From Pseudomonas sp. IB20 (GTDB lineage: Bacteria; Pseudomonadota; Gammaproteobacteria; Pseudomonadales; Pseudomonadaceae): a stretch of DNA of 64,000 nt. The stretch covers positions 3,453,283 to 3,517,282 of the forward strand of contig NZ_CP046103.1 of the NCBI RefSeq assembly GCF_009707325.1, in the 5' to 3' direction. A program made the translations under genes and the position numbers. How positions within the stretch are numbered: the stretch's first letter is position 1; each line of letters begins with the position of its first letter. Under the pieces are notes generated by a model, which was given only the letters and a program-made list of their open reading frames with translations, did not search any database and was not told the origin of the DNA. Positions 7,965-16,488 of this stretch are shown here, piece by piece.

Positions 7965-9710
7965 ATGAAACCTCTCGCAGCGGCTTACAGCCAACGCTTG
8001 CTCAAGGGCCAGGCGCCGACCTACGAGCGCCTGCAAGCCCGCCTGGCGGAAGATGGCAGCCCGCTTGGCGCCGAACCGATTGCCGTGCATTGCGGCTGGG
8101 GCCGGTTGTTGATCGGCCACACGTTTGCGGACCCGGCGAGCCTGGCTCAGGAACTGCTGCATGAGCAGCCTGGCGAACGCGACATCGCGCTGTACGTGGC
8201 CGCGCCCCAGCAGATCCTCGGGATTGATCCGCAGCAGCTGTTCCTGGACCCGTCCGACACGTTGCGCCTGTGGTTCAGCGACTATCGGCCCGCCACCCGC
8301 GTGTTTCGCGGCTTTCGTATTCGCCGGGTGCAAACTGAAGCCGATTGGGCGGCAGTCAACCAGCTGTATCAAGGCCGCGGCATGCTGCCGGTCGACGCCG
8401 AGCGCCTGACCCCGCGCCATCAAGGTGGCCCGGTGTATTGGCTGGCCGAGGACGAAGACAGCGGCGCGGTGATCGGCGGCGTGATGGGCCTCAATCATCA
8501 AAAAGCCTTTCACGACCCGGAAAACGGTTGCAGCCTGTGGTGCCTGGCCGTCGACCCGCAGTGCACGCGCCCTGGCGTGGGCGAGGTGCTGGTGCGCCAC
8601 TTGGTGGAGCACTTTATGAGCCGTGGCCTGAGCTATCTCGACCTGTCGGTGTTGCACGATAACCGCCAGGCCAAGAGCCTCTACGCCAAGCTGGGTTTTC
8701 GCGCGCTGACCACCTTTGCGATCAAGCGCAAGAACGGCATCAACCAGCCGCTGTTTCTCGGCCCCGGCCCGCAGGCCGGGTTCAACCCATACGCGCGGAT
8801 CATTGTCGAAGAGGCTCACCGACGCGGCATTGATGTGCACGTCGATGATGCCGATGCCGGCCTGTTTACCCTCAGCCATGGCGGGCGCCGCGTGCGCTGC
8901 CGTGAATCCCTGAGCGACCTGACCAGCGCCATCAGCATGACCCTGTGCCAGGACAAAAGCCTGACCCACAAAGTGCTCAAAGCGGCCGGTTTGAACCTGC
9001 CCTCGCAGCAATTGGCGGGCAATGCCGACGACAACCTGGAGTTCCTCGACGAACACCAGCGCATCGTGGCCAAGCCGCTCGATGGCGAGCAAGGCCAAGG
9101 CGTGGCGGTGGATCTGCAGACCATCGAGGACGTGCAGAAAGCTGTCGAAGCGGCGCGTCAGTTCGACAGCCGTGTGCTGCTCGAAAGCTTTCACGAAGGC
9201 CTCGACCTGCGCATCCTGGTGATCGGTTTTGAAGTGGTCGCCGCCGCCATCCGTCGCCCGGCCGAAGTGACCGGCGACGGCCAGCATTCCATCGGCGCCT
9301 TGATCGAAGCCCAAAGCCGTCGGCGCCAAGCCGCCACCGACGGAGAAAGCAAAATCCCGCTGGACGCCGAAACCCAACGCACCCTGCATGCCGCCGGTTA
9401 CGACTACAGCAGCATCCTGCCACGTGGCGAAACCCTGGCGGTACGCCGCACCGCCAACCTGCACACCGGCGGCTGCCTGGAAGACGTCACGGCGATTCTG
9501 CACCCGACCCTGGTCGACGCCGCCGTACGCGCCGCCCGCGCGCTGGACATTCCCATGGTCGGCCTGGACCTGATGGTGCCCGCCGCCGACCAGCCCGAGT
9601 ATGTGTTTATCGAAGCCAACGAACGGGCCGGCCTGGCCAATCACGAGCCGCAACCGACTGCGGAGAAGTTTGTGGATTTGTTGTTTCCGCATAGCCAGCC
9701 GACCGCTTGA
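7965..9710 (+). CDS. ngg: N-acetylglutaminylglutamine synthetase (GNAT plus ATP-grasp fusion)
   Basis: The 581-residue protein joins an N-terminal acetyltransferase-like (GNAT) region (about 110-265, with the acetyl-CoA region CLAVDPQCTRPGVGEVLVRH) to a C-terminal ATP-grasp ligase (about 310-581; VAKPLDGEQGQGVAV is the ATP-grasp loop and FIEANERAGL the metal-binding end). That pairing fits acetylation of one glutamine and ligation to another, giving N-acetylglutaminylglutamine, which the upstream amidotransferase amidates. The spacing to asnO is 3 bp, so the two are co-transcribed. A TTG at 7962 is also in frame, but the ATG is preferred. Expected to be induced by osmotic stress. Confidence 0.92.
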   Translation: MKPLAAAYSQRLLKGQAPTYERLQARLAEDGSPLGAEPIAVHCGWGRLLIGHTFADPASLAQELLHEQPGERDIALYVAAPQQILGIDPQQLFLDPSDTLRLWFSDYRPATRVFRGFRIRRVQTEADWAAVNQLYQGRGMLPVDAERLTPRHQGGPVYWLAEDEDSGAVIGGVMGLNHQKAFHDPENGCSLWCLAVDPQCTRPGVGEVLVRHLVEHFMSRGLSYLDLSVLHDNRQAKSLYAKLGFRALTTFAIKRKNGINQPLFLGPGPQAGFNPYARIIVEEAHRRGIDVHVDDADAGLFTLSHGGRRVRCRESLSDLTSAISMTLCQDKSLTHKVLKAAGLNLPSQQLAGNADDNLEFLDEHQRIVAKPLDGEQGQGVAVDLQTIEDVQKAVEAARQFDSRVLLESFHEGLDLRILVIGFEVVAAAIRRPAEVTGDGQHSIGALIEAQSRRRQAATDGESKIPLDAETQRTLHAAGYDYSSILPRGETLAVRRTANLHTGGCLEDVTAILHPTLVDAAVRAARALDIPMVGLDLMVPAADQPEYVFIEANERAGLANHEPQPTAEKFVDLLFPHSQPTA

Positions 9711-9732
9711 GAAATGTGTCGCCTGCACCGGC

Positions 9733-9803
9733 GCTATCGCGGGCAAGCCCGGCTCCCACAGTTGAATGCACTCCAATGTGGGAGCCGGGCTTACCCGCGA
9801 TGA
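9733..9803. repeat. REPIN element (short loop)
   Basis: Inverted arms ctatcgcgggcaagcccggc and its complement gccgggcttacccgcgat face each other across a short loop (caatgtg side at 9775-9781). It separates the NAGGN synthetase gene from the M42 peptidase gene and could act as a transcript-end stabiliser for asnO-ngg. Confidence 0.85.
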
Positions 9804-9884
9804 GGTCAGTACAGGCGATGGATTTCCAGCTGACCTGTTCCCCTCATCGAAACCATCGATGCCCTCACCTCATCAGGAGTTTCC

Positions 9885-11069
9885 ATGACTCGAACCATCC
9901 CCGAACCGGACCTGAACTACCTGCAAAAAGTGCTGCTGGAAATGCTCGCCATTCCCAGCCCTACCGGGTTTACCGACACCATCGTGCGCTACGTCGCCGA
10001 ACGCCTGGAAGAACTGGGCATCCCCTTTGAGATGACCCGGCGCGGCACCATTCGCGCCACCCTCAAGGGCCAGAAAAACAGCCCCGACCGCGCAGTGTCC
10101 GCGCACTTGGACACCATCGGCGCCGCCGTACGTGCAATCAAAGACAACGGCCGCCTGACCCTCGCTCCGGTCGGTTGCTGGTCCAGCCGTTTTGCCGAAG
10201 GCAGCCGCGTCAGCCTGTTTACCGACAACGGCGTGATCCGTGGCAGCGTGTTGCCGTTGATGGCCTCCGGGCACGCCTTCAACACCGCCGTGGATGAAAT
10301 GCCAGTGAGTTGGGACCACGTGGAATTGCGCCTCGACGCTTACTGCGCCACCCGCGCCGACTGCGATTCCTTAGGCATCAGCATCGGTGACTACGTGGCC
10401 TTTGACCCACTGCCCGAGTTCACCGAGAGCGGGCATATCAGCGCGCGTCACCTGGACGACAAAGCCGGTGTCGCCGCCCTGCTCGCCGCGCTCAAGGCGA
10501 TCATCGACAGCGGCGAACCCTTGCTGATCGACTGCCACCCGCTGTTTACCATCACCGAAGAAACCGGCAGTGGCGCCGCTGCTGCCCTGCCGTGGGACGT
10601 GAGTGAGTTTGTTGGCATCGACATCGCCCCGGTCGCACCCGGCCAGCACTCCAGCGAGCACGCCGTGAGCGTGGCGATGCAGGATTCCGGCGGGCCGTAT
10701 GACTATCACCTGTCCCGGCACTTGCTGCGCCTGGCCTCGGACAATGACCTGCCAGTGCGGCGCGACCTGTTCCGCTATTACTTCAGCGACGCGCATTCGG
10801 CGGTGACTGCCGGCCACGACATTCGCACCGCGCTGCTGGCGTTTGGTTGCGACGCGACCCACGGCTACGAGCGCACGCACATCGACAGCCTGGCGGCGTT
10901 GAGTCGCCTGTTGGGCGCGTACATCCTCAGCCCGCCGGTATTCGCCAGCGACGCGCAACCGGCCCAAGGTTCGCTGGACCGCTTCAGTCATCAGATCGAG
11001 CATGAAACGCAGATGGAGAGCGACACTCGCGTGCCGTCGGTGGACAGCTTGGTGGGCCAGAAGTCCTGA
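9885..11069 (+). CDS. NAGGN-system M42 family peptidase
   Basis: A 394-residue aminopeptidase-like hydrolase of the M42 type. Visible metal-site motifs are SAHLDTIGA (about 66-74), the RHLDDKAGVAALLAAL bridging-Asp region (about 187-202), FTITEETGSGAA with the catalytic Glu pair, and GIDIAPVAPGQ. It is the third member of the osmoprotectant NAGGN trio. Established neighbourhood knowledge links this peptidase to the amidotransferase and synthetase; a turnover or processing role is inferred, not shown. The start ATG follows an AGGAG. A REPIN and about 175 bp separate it from ngg, so it may have its own promoter. Confidence 0.88.
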   Translation: MTRTIPEPDLNYLQKVLLEMLAIPSPTGFTDTIVRYVAERLEELGIPFEMTRRGTIRATLKGQKNSPDRAVSAHLDTIGAAVRAIKDNGRLTLAPVGCWSSRFAEGSRVSLFTDNGVIRGSVLPLMASGHAFNTAVDEMPVSWDHVELRLDAYCATRADCDSLGISIGDYVAFDPLPEFTESGHISARHLDDKAGVAALLAALKAIIDSGEPLLIDCHPLFTITEETGSGAAAALPWDVSEFVGIDIAPVAPGQHSSEHAVSVAMQDSGGPYDYHLSRHLLRLASDNDLPVRRDLFRYYFSDAHSAVTAGHDIRTALLAFGCDATHGYERTHIDSLAALSRLLGAYILSPPVFASDAQPAQGSLDRFSHQIEHETQMESDTRVPSVDSLVGQKS

Positions 11070-11098
11070 CACGGGCACACCGGATACTGGCAAGACGG

Positions 11099-11125
11099 AT
11101 CCCGGCGCAGTAGCATCGCCGGGAT
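11099..11125 (+). other. Hairpin between the M42 peptidase gene and yheU
   Basis: Arms atcccggcg (11099-11107) and cgccgggat (11117-11125) form a perfect 9-bp stem with a 9-nt loop. No clear T-run follows, so it is at best a weak terminator or an mRNA 3'-end stabiliser for the peptidase transcript. Confidence 0.55.
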
Positions 11126-11143
11126 TCTACCTCTGAGGCTTTT

Positions 11144-11371
11144 ATGCTGATTCCCTACGACGCACTTGAAGTCGACACCCTGACGCGCCTCATCGAAGAC
11201 TTCGTGACCCGCGACGGCACGGACAATGGCGATGAGACGCCCCTGGAAACCCGCGTATTGCGTGTGCGACAGGCGCTGACCAAGGGCCAGGCGCTGATTG
11301 TGTTCGACCCTGACAGTGAGCAATGCCAGTTGATGCTCAAGCACGATGTGCCCAAGCATCTGTTCGATTGA
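11144..11371 (+). CDS. YheU family protein (UPF0270)
   Basis: A 75-residue protein, MLIPYDALEVDTLTRLIEDF to DVPKHLFD, matching the small YheU family in length and in its hallmark opening MLIPY..L..DTL..LIE.F..R.GT. The function is unknown in all bacteria I know of; it is cytoplasmic and lacks membrane segments. It ends 8 bp before the convergent csrA paralogue. Confidence 0.9.
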   Translation: MLIPYDALEVDTLTRLIEDFVTRDGTDNGDETPLETRVLRVRQALTKGQALIVFDPDSEQCQLMLKHDVPKHLFD

Positions 11372-11378
11372 GGGTGTT

Positions 11379-11570
11379 TTACGGGTTGGTTTGGGCTTGT
11401 GTGGCTTGGCGTTCGAGGATTTTCTGATACACCTCGGCGCGGTGTATGTTGACCCCTATTGGAGCCTGGATACCAAATTTTACTTGGGTGCCGTTTAGTT
11501 CGAGGATGTGCAAGGTGATGTCATCGCCGATAGAGATGATTTCGCCTATGGCGCGGCTTAAGACCAGCAT
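11379..11570 (-). CDS. CsrA/RsmA-family RNA-binding regulator, RsmI-like paralogue
   Basis: A 63-residue CsrA-family protein ([20 protein letters not shown]) that would bind GGA motifs in mRNA leaders and small RNAs as a dimer. The key family residues are present: Leu4, Arg6, and Arg44 in [10 protein letters not shown]. The sequence departs from the main RsmA and RsmE forms ([19 protein letters not shown], a TQAQTNP tail), which suggests the third or fourth paralogue, RsmI-like. That naming is from memory. It stands alone on the minus strand, convergent with yheU. Confidence 0.9.
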   Translation of the reverse strand: MLVLSRAIGEIISIGDDITLHILELNGTQVKFGIQAPIGVNIHRAEVYQKILERQATQAQTNP

Positions 11571-11721
11571 GGCGGTTGTCCTTTTGGAGTGACAGGACCT
11601 TGACCATGCGCGCTTGGGTGGGGGGCGACAATGGCTTGCCGTTAAATCAGACGGGGCCTACATTTATAGGTAATTTGCCTGACAGACATGGGTTGATTAG
11701 GGGGGTTGGGGTTGTTGAGTA

Positions 11722-11786
11722 CATATCCGTTGCTGCGCGCCGTAAGGGCGGAACCAATAGCCGCCGTTACCGCAGCAACGGATATG
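11722..11786. repeat. Dispersed hairpin repeat (catatccgttgctgcg family)
   Basis: Perfect 16-bp inverted arms catatccgttgctgcg (11722-11737) and cgcagcaacggatatg (11771-11786) enclose a second imperfect pair, gtaagggcgg (11742-11751) and ccgccgttac (11761-11770), leaving a nine-base tip. The same words (tacatatccgtt, ggttccgcccttacggcg) recur at 63721-63775, so this is a dispersed intergenic repeat distinct from the REPINs. Confidence 0.8.
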
Positions 11787-11801
11787 CCCCCCACCAAAAC
11801 C

Positions 11802-12617
11802 TCACCCCCTAACCGCCTGCGCCTTAGCCCGCATCTTATCCGCCATCGAAGCCATCTCGTCATACAGCAACTGCGGAGTCTTCTGCTTCAACGCCCAAGC
11901 CATACGCCCCTGCTCATGCGGCAGAATCATAAACTCCCCCTCCGCCACCCGCTGGTAAATATAGTCAGCAATGTCCGCCGCCGAAATCGGCGAACTCTCG
12001 AGCAACTTACCCACCTGCGCCTTCATCGCCGGGGTAGGCCCGCGAAACGAATCCAGCAAGTTGGTCTGGAAAAACGACGGGCACACCACATGCACACCCA
12101 CTTCCTGCTGCTTGAGTTCCACCAGCAAACTCTCCGACAACGCCACCACACCCGCCTTGGCCACGTTGTAGTTGCTCATCGCCGGCCCCTGCATCAGTGC
12201 TGCCATTGAGGCGATGTTGATGATCCGGCCCTTGCTCTTCTCCAACAGCGGCAGAAACGCCTTGCAGCCCTTGACCACGCCCATCAGATTGATCGCGATC
12301 TGCCAGTCCCAATCCTCCAGAGACAACTCGGCGAAAAAACCACCCGAGGCGACGCCGGCATTGTTGACGATCACATCAACCCCATCCAGCTTGACCTCGC
12401 AGGCCTGGGCAAACGCGGTGAGCTGGCTGTAATCGCGCACATCACAACGCTGGATAAACCCATCGCCACCCGCCTCGCGCACCAGCCTGAGGGTTTCCTG
12501 CAAGCCAGGCTCACTGACATCCGACAAGGCCAACTGCCAGCCCTCACGGGCCCAGCGCAGCGCGATTTCGCGACCCAGGCCGGACCCGGCGCCGGTGATC
12601 ATCATGCGATTTTGCAT
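11802..12617 (-). CDS. SDR family oxidoreductase
   Basis: A 271-residue classical short-chain dehydrogenase/reductase. The NAD(P)-binding glycine motif TGAGSGLG lies at residues 8-15, NNAG near 85-88, the catalytic Ser in NIASMA (about 137), and the catalytic pair Tyr150/Lys154 in SNYNVAKAG. It is cytoplasmic and the substrate is not predictable. I start at the ATG at 12617 (MQNRMMITGAG) so that the Rossmann motif sits at the N-terminus; a longer frame to 12716 adds unrelated residues. It is a single gene with divergent DUF3309 upstream. Confidence 0.92.
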   Translation of the reverse strand: MQNRMMITGAGSGLGREIALRWAREGWQLALSDVSEPGLQETLRLVREAGGDGFIQRCDVRDYSQLTAFAQACEVKLDGVDVIVNNAGVASGGFFAELSLEDWDWQIAINLMGVVKGCKAFLPLLEKSKGRIINIASMAALMQGPAMSNYNVAKAGVVALSESLLVELKQQEVGVHVVCPSFFQTNLLDSFRGPTPAMKAQVGKLLESSPISAADIADYIYQRVAEGEFMILPHEQGRMAWALKQKTPQLLYDEMASMADKMRAKAQAVRG

Positions 12618-12945
12618 AGGAAAGTAGCCTTGTGGTTCACGGAAGAAGTGATCGGCAGTGTAGCGAAGGTTTTTCCCACACCCACGCACCATCCAATTGA
12701 TGAATGCCTCGGGCAAACCTGGGGCCGGGTGGGAGAGCTACGTATAGCGTAAGTTCAATCTTTTTCAACTAATACGGCGTATTTGCGAACGCATTAAAAG
12801 AAATAAGCAAGTTTGCAAAATGCTTTAAAAAACCAGGGAATTTTCTGCCGACCGGTACAGTCGGAGTTAATAAGGCGTCTGTATTAAGATGACGGCCTAG
12901 CGTTTAATAACCGGTCTTTGCAGAAGGCCTATAAGGAAAAAAACT
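12618..12945. promoter_or_regulatory. AT-rich divergent promoter region of the SDR and DUF3309 genes
   Basis: A 328-bp AT-rich spacer without a gene. On the plus strand GAATTT (12838-12843), 17 nt, TCGGA (12861-12865) resembles the AlgU/RpoE-type promoter GAACTT-N16/17-TCTGA. It sits about 80 nt before the DUF3309 start. The match is imperfect (5/6 and 4/5), so I treat it as a candidate only. Confidence 0.4.
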
Positions 12946-13098
12946 ATGAGCCTCATTCTGATCATTATCCTGATCCTATTGCTGGTAGGCGGCCTGCCAG
13001 TATTCCCGCACTCTCGTAACTGGGGCTATGGCCCGTCGGGTATTCTGGGCGTTGTCCTGGTCGTCCTGCTGGTGCTGTTGTTGCTCGGTCGGATATAA
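12946..13098 (+). CDS. DUF3309 small membrane protein
   Basis: A 50-residue protein starting MSLILIIILILLLVGGLPVF with a central HSRNWGYGPSG and a second hydrophobic stretch ending LLLLGRI. This is the DUF3309 pattern: two short membrane helices around a W.YGPSG turn. AAGGAA lies 9 nt before the ATG. Function unknown; homologues are often annotated near stress genes. A strong terminator follows immediately. Confidence 0.88.
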   Translation: MSLILIIILILLLVGGLPVFPHSRNWGYGPSGILGVVLVVLLVLLLLGRI

Positions 13099-13110
13099 AC
13101 ACCGGACAAA

Positions 13111-13140
13111 AAAAGAGGCCTCATTGAGGCCTCTTTTTTA
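13111..13140. terminator. Bidirectional intrinsic terminator
   Basis: Stem aaaagaggcctc (13111-13122) and gaggcctctttt (13126-13137) with a 3-nt loop, A-run on the left and T-run on the right. It can end both DUF3309 (plus) and the convergent LTA-synthase-family gene (minus). Confidence 0.92.
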
Positions 13141-13151
13141 TTGCCGTTAAA

Positions 13152-15239
13152 TTAGTCCGGCTTACCGTCGATAACACCGGCGGTGTTATCCAACAAGCTC
13201 TTGGTCGCTGTCTGCAGGAACGATTCGAGTTTCTGCTTCAGCGCCGCTTCGTCCGGCGATTCTGGGATCACTTTACCGGTCGGGTTAGCGCCCAGTTCGT
13301 ATTCCCACAGTTTGGGTGGCATTTCCTTTGGCAGTACCAGGATACGGTCTGCGGTGACCAAGGCCACCGTCTGGTCGCTGCCCGACGGCTTGATCACGCC
13401 AAAGCCCTTGTCGCCTTCCGGCAGGTTCAGCAGGTCACGGCCCCAGCACTGGTGCAGGGTGTCGCCACCGAGGCGGCCCATGATGGTCGGCACGATGTCG
13501 ATCTGGGTGCCCACGGTGTGGTCACGCTCGCCGAACTTCTCCTGCATGCCCGGTGCAATCATCAGCATCGGCACGTTGAAGCGGCCCAGGTCCATTTCGG
13601 TGATCTGCTGTTCGTTGCCGAAGCCGTGGTCACCCACGATCACGAACAGGGTTTCTTTGAAGTACGGCTCTTTACGAGCCTTTTCAAAGAACTGGCCCAG
13701 GGCCCAGTCGGAGTAACGCATGGCCGTCAAATGCTCGTTGAGGCTGCCACGGTCGGTGACTTTCTCTACCGGCAATGGCGTCGGCAATGCGTACGGCGTG
13801 TGGTTGGACAGGGTTTGCAGCAGCGCGTAGAACGGCTTGCCGCCTTCGCGGGCTTTCAACTCTTCCAGGCCACGGGTGAACATGTCCTGGTCGGACACAC
13901 CCCACGTCGGGTCGGAGAACACCGGGTTGACGAAGTCATTACGCCCGATGAAGTTGGTCATGCCCTGGTTGCTGAAGAAGCCCGACTGGTTGTCCCAGGC
14001 GAAATCGCCGTTGTAGACATACACGTCGTCAAACTTGCGCGCGCTGAGCAACTGCGGCAGGCCCGACAGATTGTGGCTGCCTTCCGGGGTCTGCATCAGG
14101 TATTCGAAGCCCGGCAGGTTCGGGAAGCAGGCCATGGTGGCGAACATACCCTGGTGGGTGTGGGTGCCGTTGGAGAAGAAGCGGTCGAACAGCAAGCCTT
14201 CTTTGGACAACTTATCGAAGTACGGTGTGATGTTGCCTGGGCGGCCCAGCGCACCGACCGAGTGACCGGCGAAGCTTTCCATCAGGATCACTACAACGTT
14301 CTTGATCGGCAGGGTCTTCTCGGCCGGTGGCGTGTAGTCACGGCGCACCGCTGCGGTGTCGGTATCCACCAGCTTCTCTTGCGGTAGCACCAGCATGTCA
14401 CGCACGGTTTGGGTAGCCAGCGGCTGATCGAGGGTGGCCTTCCAGATGTTGGAACGCTCCTCGGAGAAACGCGACTTGGCCGCGGCGATCAGCGACAAGG
14501 TGCCGTTCAAGCCCAGTTGGTTGGCGAAGTTCGATTCGGTGGTGTAGACATCACCCCAACGCAGCGGCGGGCCCTGGCGCAGGGTGCCACGGATGGCGAC
14601 CACGGCGATCAACAGGCAGACCACGAACACCGCGATGCGGTTGTACCACGGCGCCACTTGGCGGGTGCCGATGCTGCCGCCGCTGAACGGGCCACGTGGG
14701 CGCGTCGCACGGTCGGCGCCTTTGAAGGCGATGCTCAGGATCAGTGTGCCCACGGCCCAGGCCAGCAGGTAGCGCACCACCGGGAAACCGTACCAGAGCA
14801 TGCTCATCACGGTTTTCGGGTCTTCCTTCACGTACTGGAAGACCAGGCCGTTGAGGCGCTGGTGGAACTCGCGGTAGAAGTCCATTTCCATCAAGCCCAG
14901 GAACAGGGCAATGCTGGACACCACGGTCAGCCACAAACGGAAGAACCCGCGCGCCGCCATGGCCCTTACGCTGAACAACGCCAGCAGCAGCGGGACCAGC
15001 GCGTACATCACAAAGCGTATGTCGAAGCGCGTGCCGTTGACGAACGCTTCCAGGAAGGTCGAGGCAGGCGTGTCGAGGATCATCTCGCGGTTATAGGCCA
15101 GGAGCGCCAGGCGCAGCAGGGAGAACATCACCATCATGACCAGTGCGCAGAGCAGTGTGTACGCCAGATGGGATTTGACGGTCGGTTGCAGCAGGCGATT
15201 AGAAGCTCGCTGCTGACTCAGGGCGTCCGGGTTTGCCAT
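13152..15239 (-). CDS. LTA synthase family membrane sulfatase-fold transferase
   Basis: A 695-residue inner-membrane protein. About five hydrophobic helices lie in the first 220 residues, then a periplasmic alkaline-phosphatase/sulfatase domain with ILMESFAGHSVG and the nucleophilic Thr region SNGTHTHQGMFAT near residue 355, and GDHGFGNEQ later. In Gram-negatives such proteins transfer phosphoglycerol or phosphoethanolamine from lipids to periplasmic glucans or envelope lipids; true lipoteichoic acid is not expected here. OpgB-like or EptA-like alternatives cannot be separated from sequence alone. Single gene, closed by the shared terminator. Confidence 0.88.
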   Translation of the reverse strand: MANPDALSQQRASNRLLQPTVKSHLAYTLLCALVMMVMFSLLRLALLAYNREMILDTPASTFLEAFVNGTRFDIRFVMYALVPLLLALFSVRAMAARGFFRLWLTVVSSIALFLGLMEMDFYREFHQRLNGLVFQYVKEDPKTVMSMLWYGFPVVRYLLAWAVGTLILSIAFKGADRATRPRGPFSGGSIGTRQVAPWYNRIAVFVVCLLIAVVAIRGTLRQGPPLRWGDVYTTESNFANQLGLNGTLSLIAAAKSRFSEERSNIWKATLDQPLATQTVRDMLVLPQEKLVDTDTAAVRRDYTPPAEKTLPIKNVVVILMESFAGHSVGALGRPGNITPYFDKLSKEGLLFDRFFSNGTHTHQGMFATMACFPNLPGFEYLMQTPEGSHNLSGLPQLLSARKFDDVYVYNGDFAWDNQSGFFSNQGMTNFIGRNDFVNPVFSDPTWGVSDQDMFTRGLEELKAREGGKPFYALLQTLSNHTPYALPTPLPVEKVTDRGSLNEHLTAMRYSDWALGQFFEKARKEPYFKETLFVIVGDHGFGNEQQITEMDLGRFNVPMLMIAPGMQEKFGERDHTVGTQIDIVPTIMGRLGGDTLHQCWGRDLLNLPEGDKGFGVIKPSGSDQTVALVTADRILVLPKEMPPKLWEYELGANPTGKVIPESPDEAALKQKLESFLQTATKSLLDNTAGVIDGKPD

Positions 15240-15656
15240 GTCGTTTCAGGACCCATTGGAAGTTTAAGTTACGAAAAAATGCAGTGGCGTCCGTCCCTCG
15301 CCCAGGCTGGCTGGGGTAGGCGGTTAACGCGGTGGCGCAAATGGTGCCCGATCAATGGCAGCAACGCTATTAATTACTGAACGTGCGCCGCCCTTGCGCC
15401 TTTAACGGCACTCGAGATAGAGCCGTGGCAGCGTCATAAAGCCGGAGAATTGTCTTGGAAAAGATGTGAAAATTTCGTGCAGCGAATACTTTCGACACAC
15501 AAAACTTTAAATACGCTAAAAACCAATGTGGGAGCGGACTTGCCCGCGATAGCTGTATGTCAGCCAGCAGAACTGTGGCTGATAAACCGCTATCGCGGGC
15601 AAGCCCACTCCCACATTTACTGTGCCCACTCAGGATAAGAGTGAGCGCTGGTGGCG
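15240..15656. other. Non-coding spacer upstream of the LTA-synthase-family gene
   Basis: No convincing gene in 417 bp. It holds the promoter side of the LTA-synthase-family gene (15240-15400) and a REPIN at 15526-15617. Short frames on either strand lack ribosome-binding sites and read through the REPIN. Confidence 0.7.
15526..15617. repeat. REPIN element
   Basis: Left arm aatgtgggagcggacttgcc and right arm gcgggcaagcccactcccac face each other over a loop that contains cagccagcag and tggctgataa. This is the family arm variant with GCGATAGC as inner edge. Confidence 0.88.
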
Positions 15657-15848
15657 TCAGATCCGCACGTTGCCCCGTGGCCCGGCGATTGCCCAGATGA
15701 TCAGGCCCAGCACCGGCAACACCAGGATCAGCAGAATCCACAGCACTTTGGCACCCGTGCTTGCGCCGCTTTTGAACACGTTGATGATCGCCCAGATATC
15801 CAACGCCAGGATGATCAGGCCAATCAGGCTATTAAAAGTGGAACCCAT
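15657..15848 (-). CDS. PLDc N-terminal-domain small membrane protein
   Basis: A 63-residue two-helix membrane protein. It opens MGSTFNSLIGLIILALDIWA, has the polar turn KSGASTGAKVLW, and ends with a second helix and GPRGNVRI. This matches the PLDc_N (phospholipase D-nuclease N-terminal) domain family, which on its own is a short inner-membrane protein of unknown role. No phospholipase domain follows. AGGAGCGACACC precedes the ATG. Confidence 0.88.
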   Translation of the reverse strand: MGSTFNSLIGLIILALDIWAIINVFKSGASTGAKVLWILLILVLPVLGLIIWAIAGPRGNVRI

Positions 15849-15916
15849 GGTGTCGCTCCTAAGTGAGCGGCATGCACTTGTAGGATAGTCAGCCCTGGCA
15901 GGGGTTCCGTTTTATT

Positions 15917-16447
15917 TCAGACGTGTAAGGCGACGCGCAGCGCTTCCAGGGACGGCTCGGCCTTGATGCCGACTTCAGCGCACAGTTGCAGCACACGCGG
16001 CAGGTCGTTGCCGTAGACCAGCACCGCCTGGATTTCGTCGTCCAGCAGTTGGCTGAAGTTGAGCAGCACATAACCGCCATCTTCGGGGCTTAAGGCACTC
16101 ATCTGGATCTGGATGCGGTTCAGCGCAGTGAGGTCTTCGGTCTTGGCCAACTGCTTGGGCTTGAGATTGAACGCTACGCCCGGGCCAAACGACGCGACGA
16201 TCTGCGCGAACAGGTCGGCATAGGTGTCGGCCTGGAACAGCACGGTCTCCGGTAGGCTACCGACTACGACCCACTCTCCCAGCGCAATCGGGAAGCTGTC
16301 GTCGTAGTTGATATCCGGGTTGGCTGCCAGAAAGGCTGCAGGGTCGGCGTAGGCCTGGGCCGCTTCCTCGGCGATGCGCGCCACTTCGTCCTCGCCCATG
16401 ACGCCGGCGCTGATTTTGCTGATGAGTTCGACGAGGGCGGTTTTCAT
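15917..16447 (-). CDS. Conserved-looking hypothetical protein, 176 aa
   Basis: I do not recognise a named family. The 176-residue, acidic, soluble protein begins MKTALVELISKISAGVMGED and has no signal peptide or membrane helix. The N-terminal third is helical and Ala/Glu-rich; the rest alternates strands and helices (FPIALGEWVVVGSLPETVLF, YVLLNFSQLLDD). Codon usage matches its neighbours and AGGATCACCCC precedes the ATG, so I regard it as real. The ankyrin gene ends 41 bp upstream on the same strand, so the two may form an operon. Confidence 0.8.
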   Translation of the reverse strand: MKTALVELISKISAGVMGEDEVARIAEEAAQAYADPAAFLAANPDINYDDSFPIALGEWVVVGSLPETVLFQADTYADLFAQIVASFGPGVAFNLKPKQLAKTEDLTALNRIQIQMSALSPEDGGYVLLNFSQLLDDEIQAVLVYGNDLPRVLQLCAEVGIKAEPSLEALRVALHV

Positions 16448-16488
16448 GGGGTGATCCTGTGGCGAGCTGGTTTTTGAGGGCGCGTAGC

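Noticed and set aside
7050..9776. A 908-codon open frame on the minus strand over asnO and ngg
   Set aside because: It is a high-GC antisense shadow of two well-identified plus-strand genes, with low-complexity His/Gln-rich sequence and no motif.
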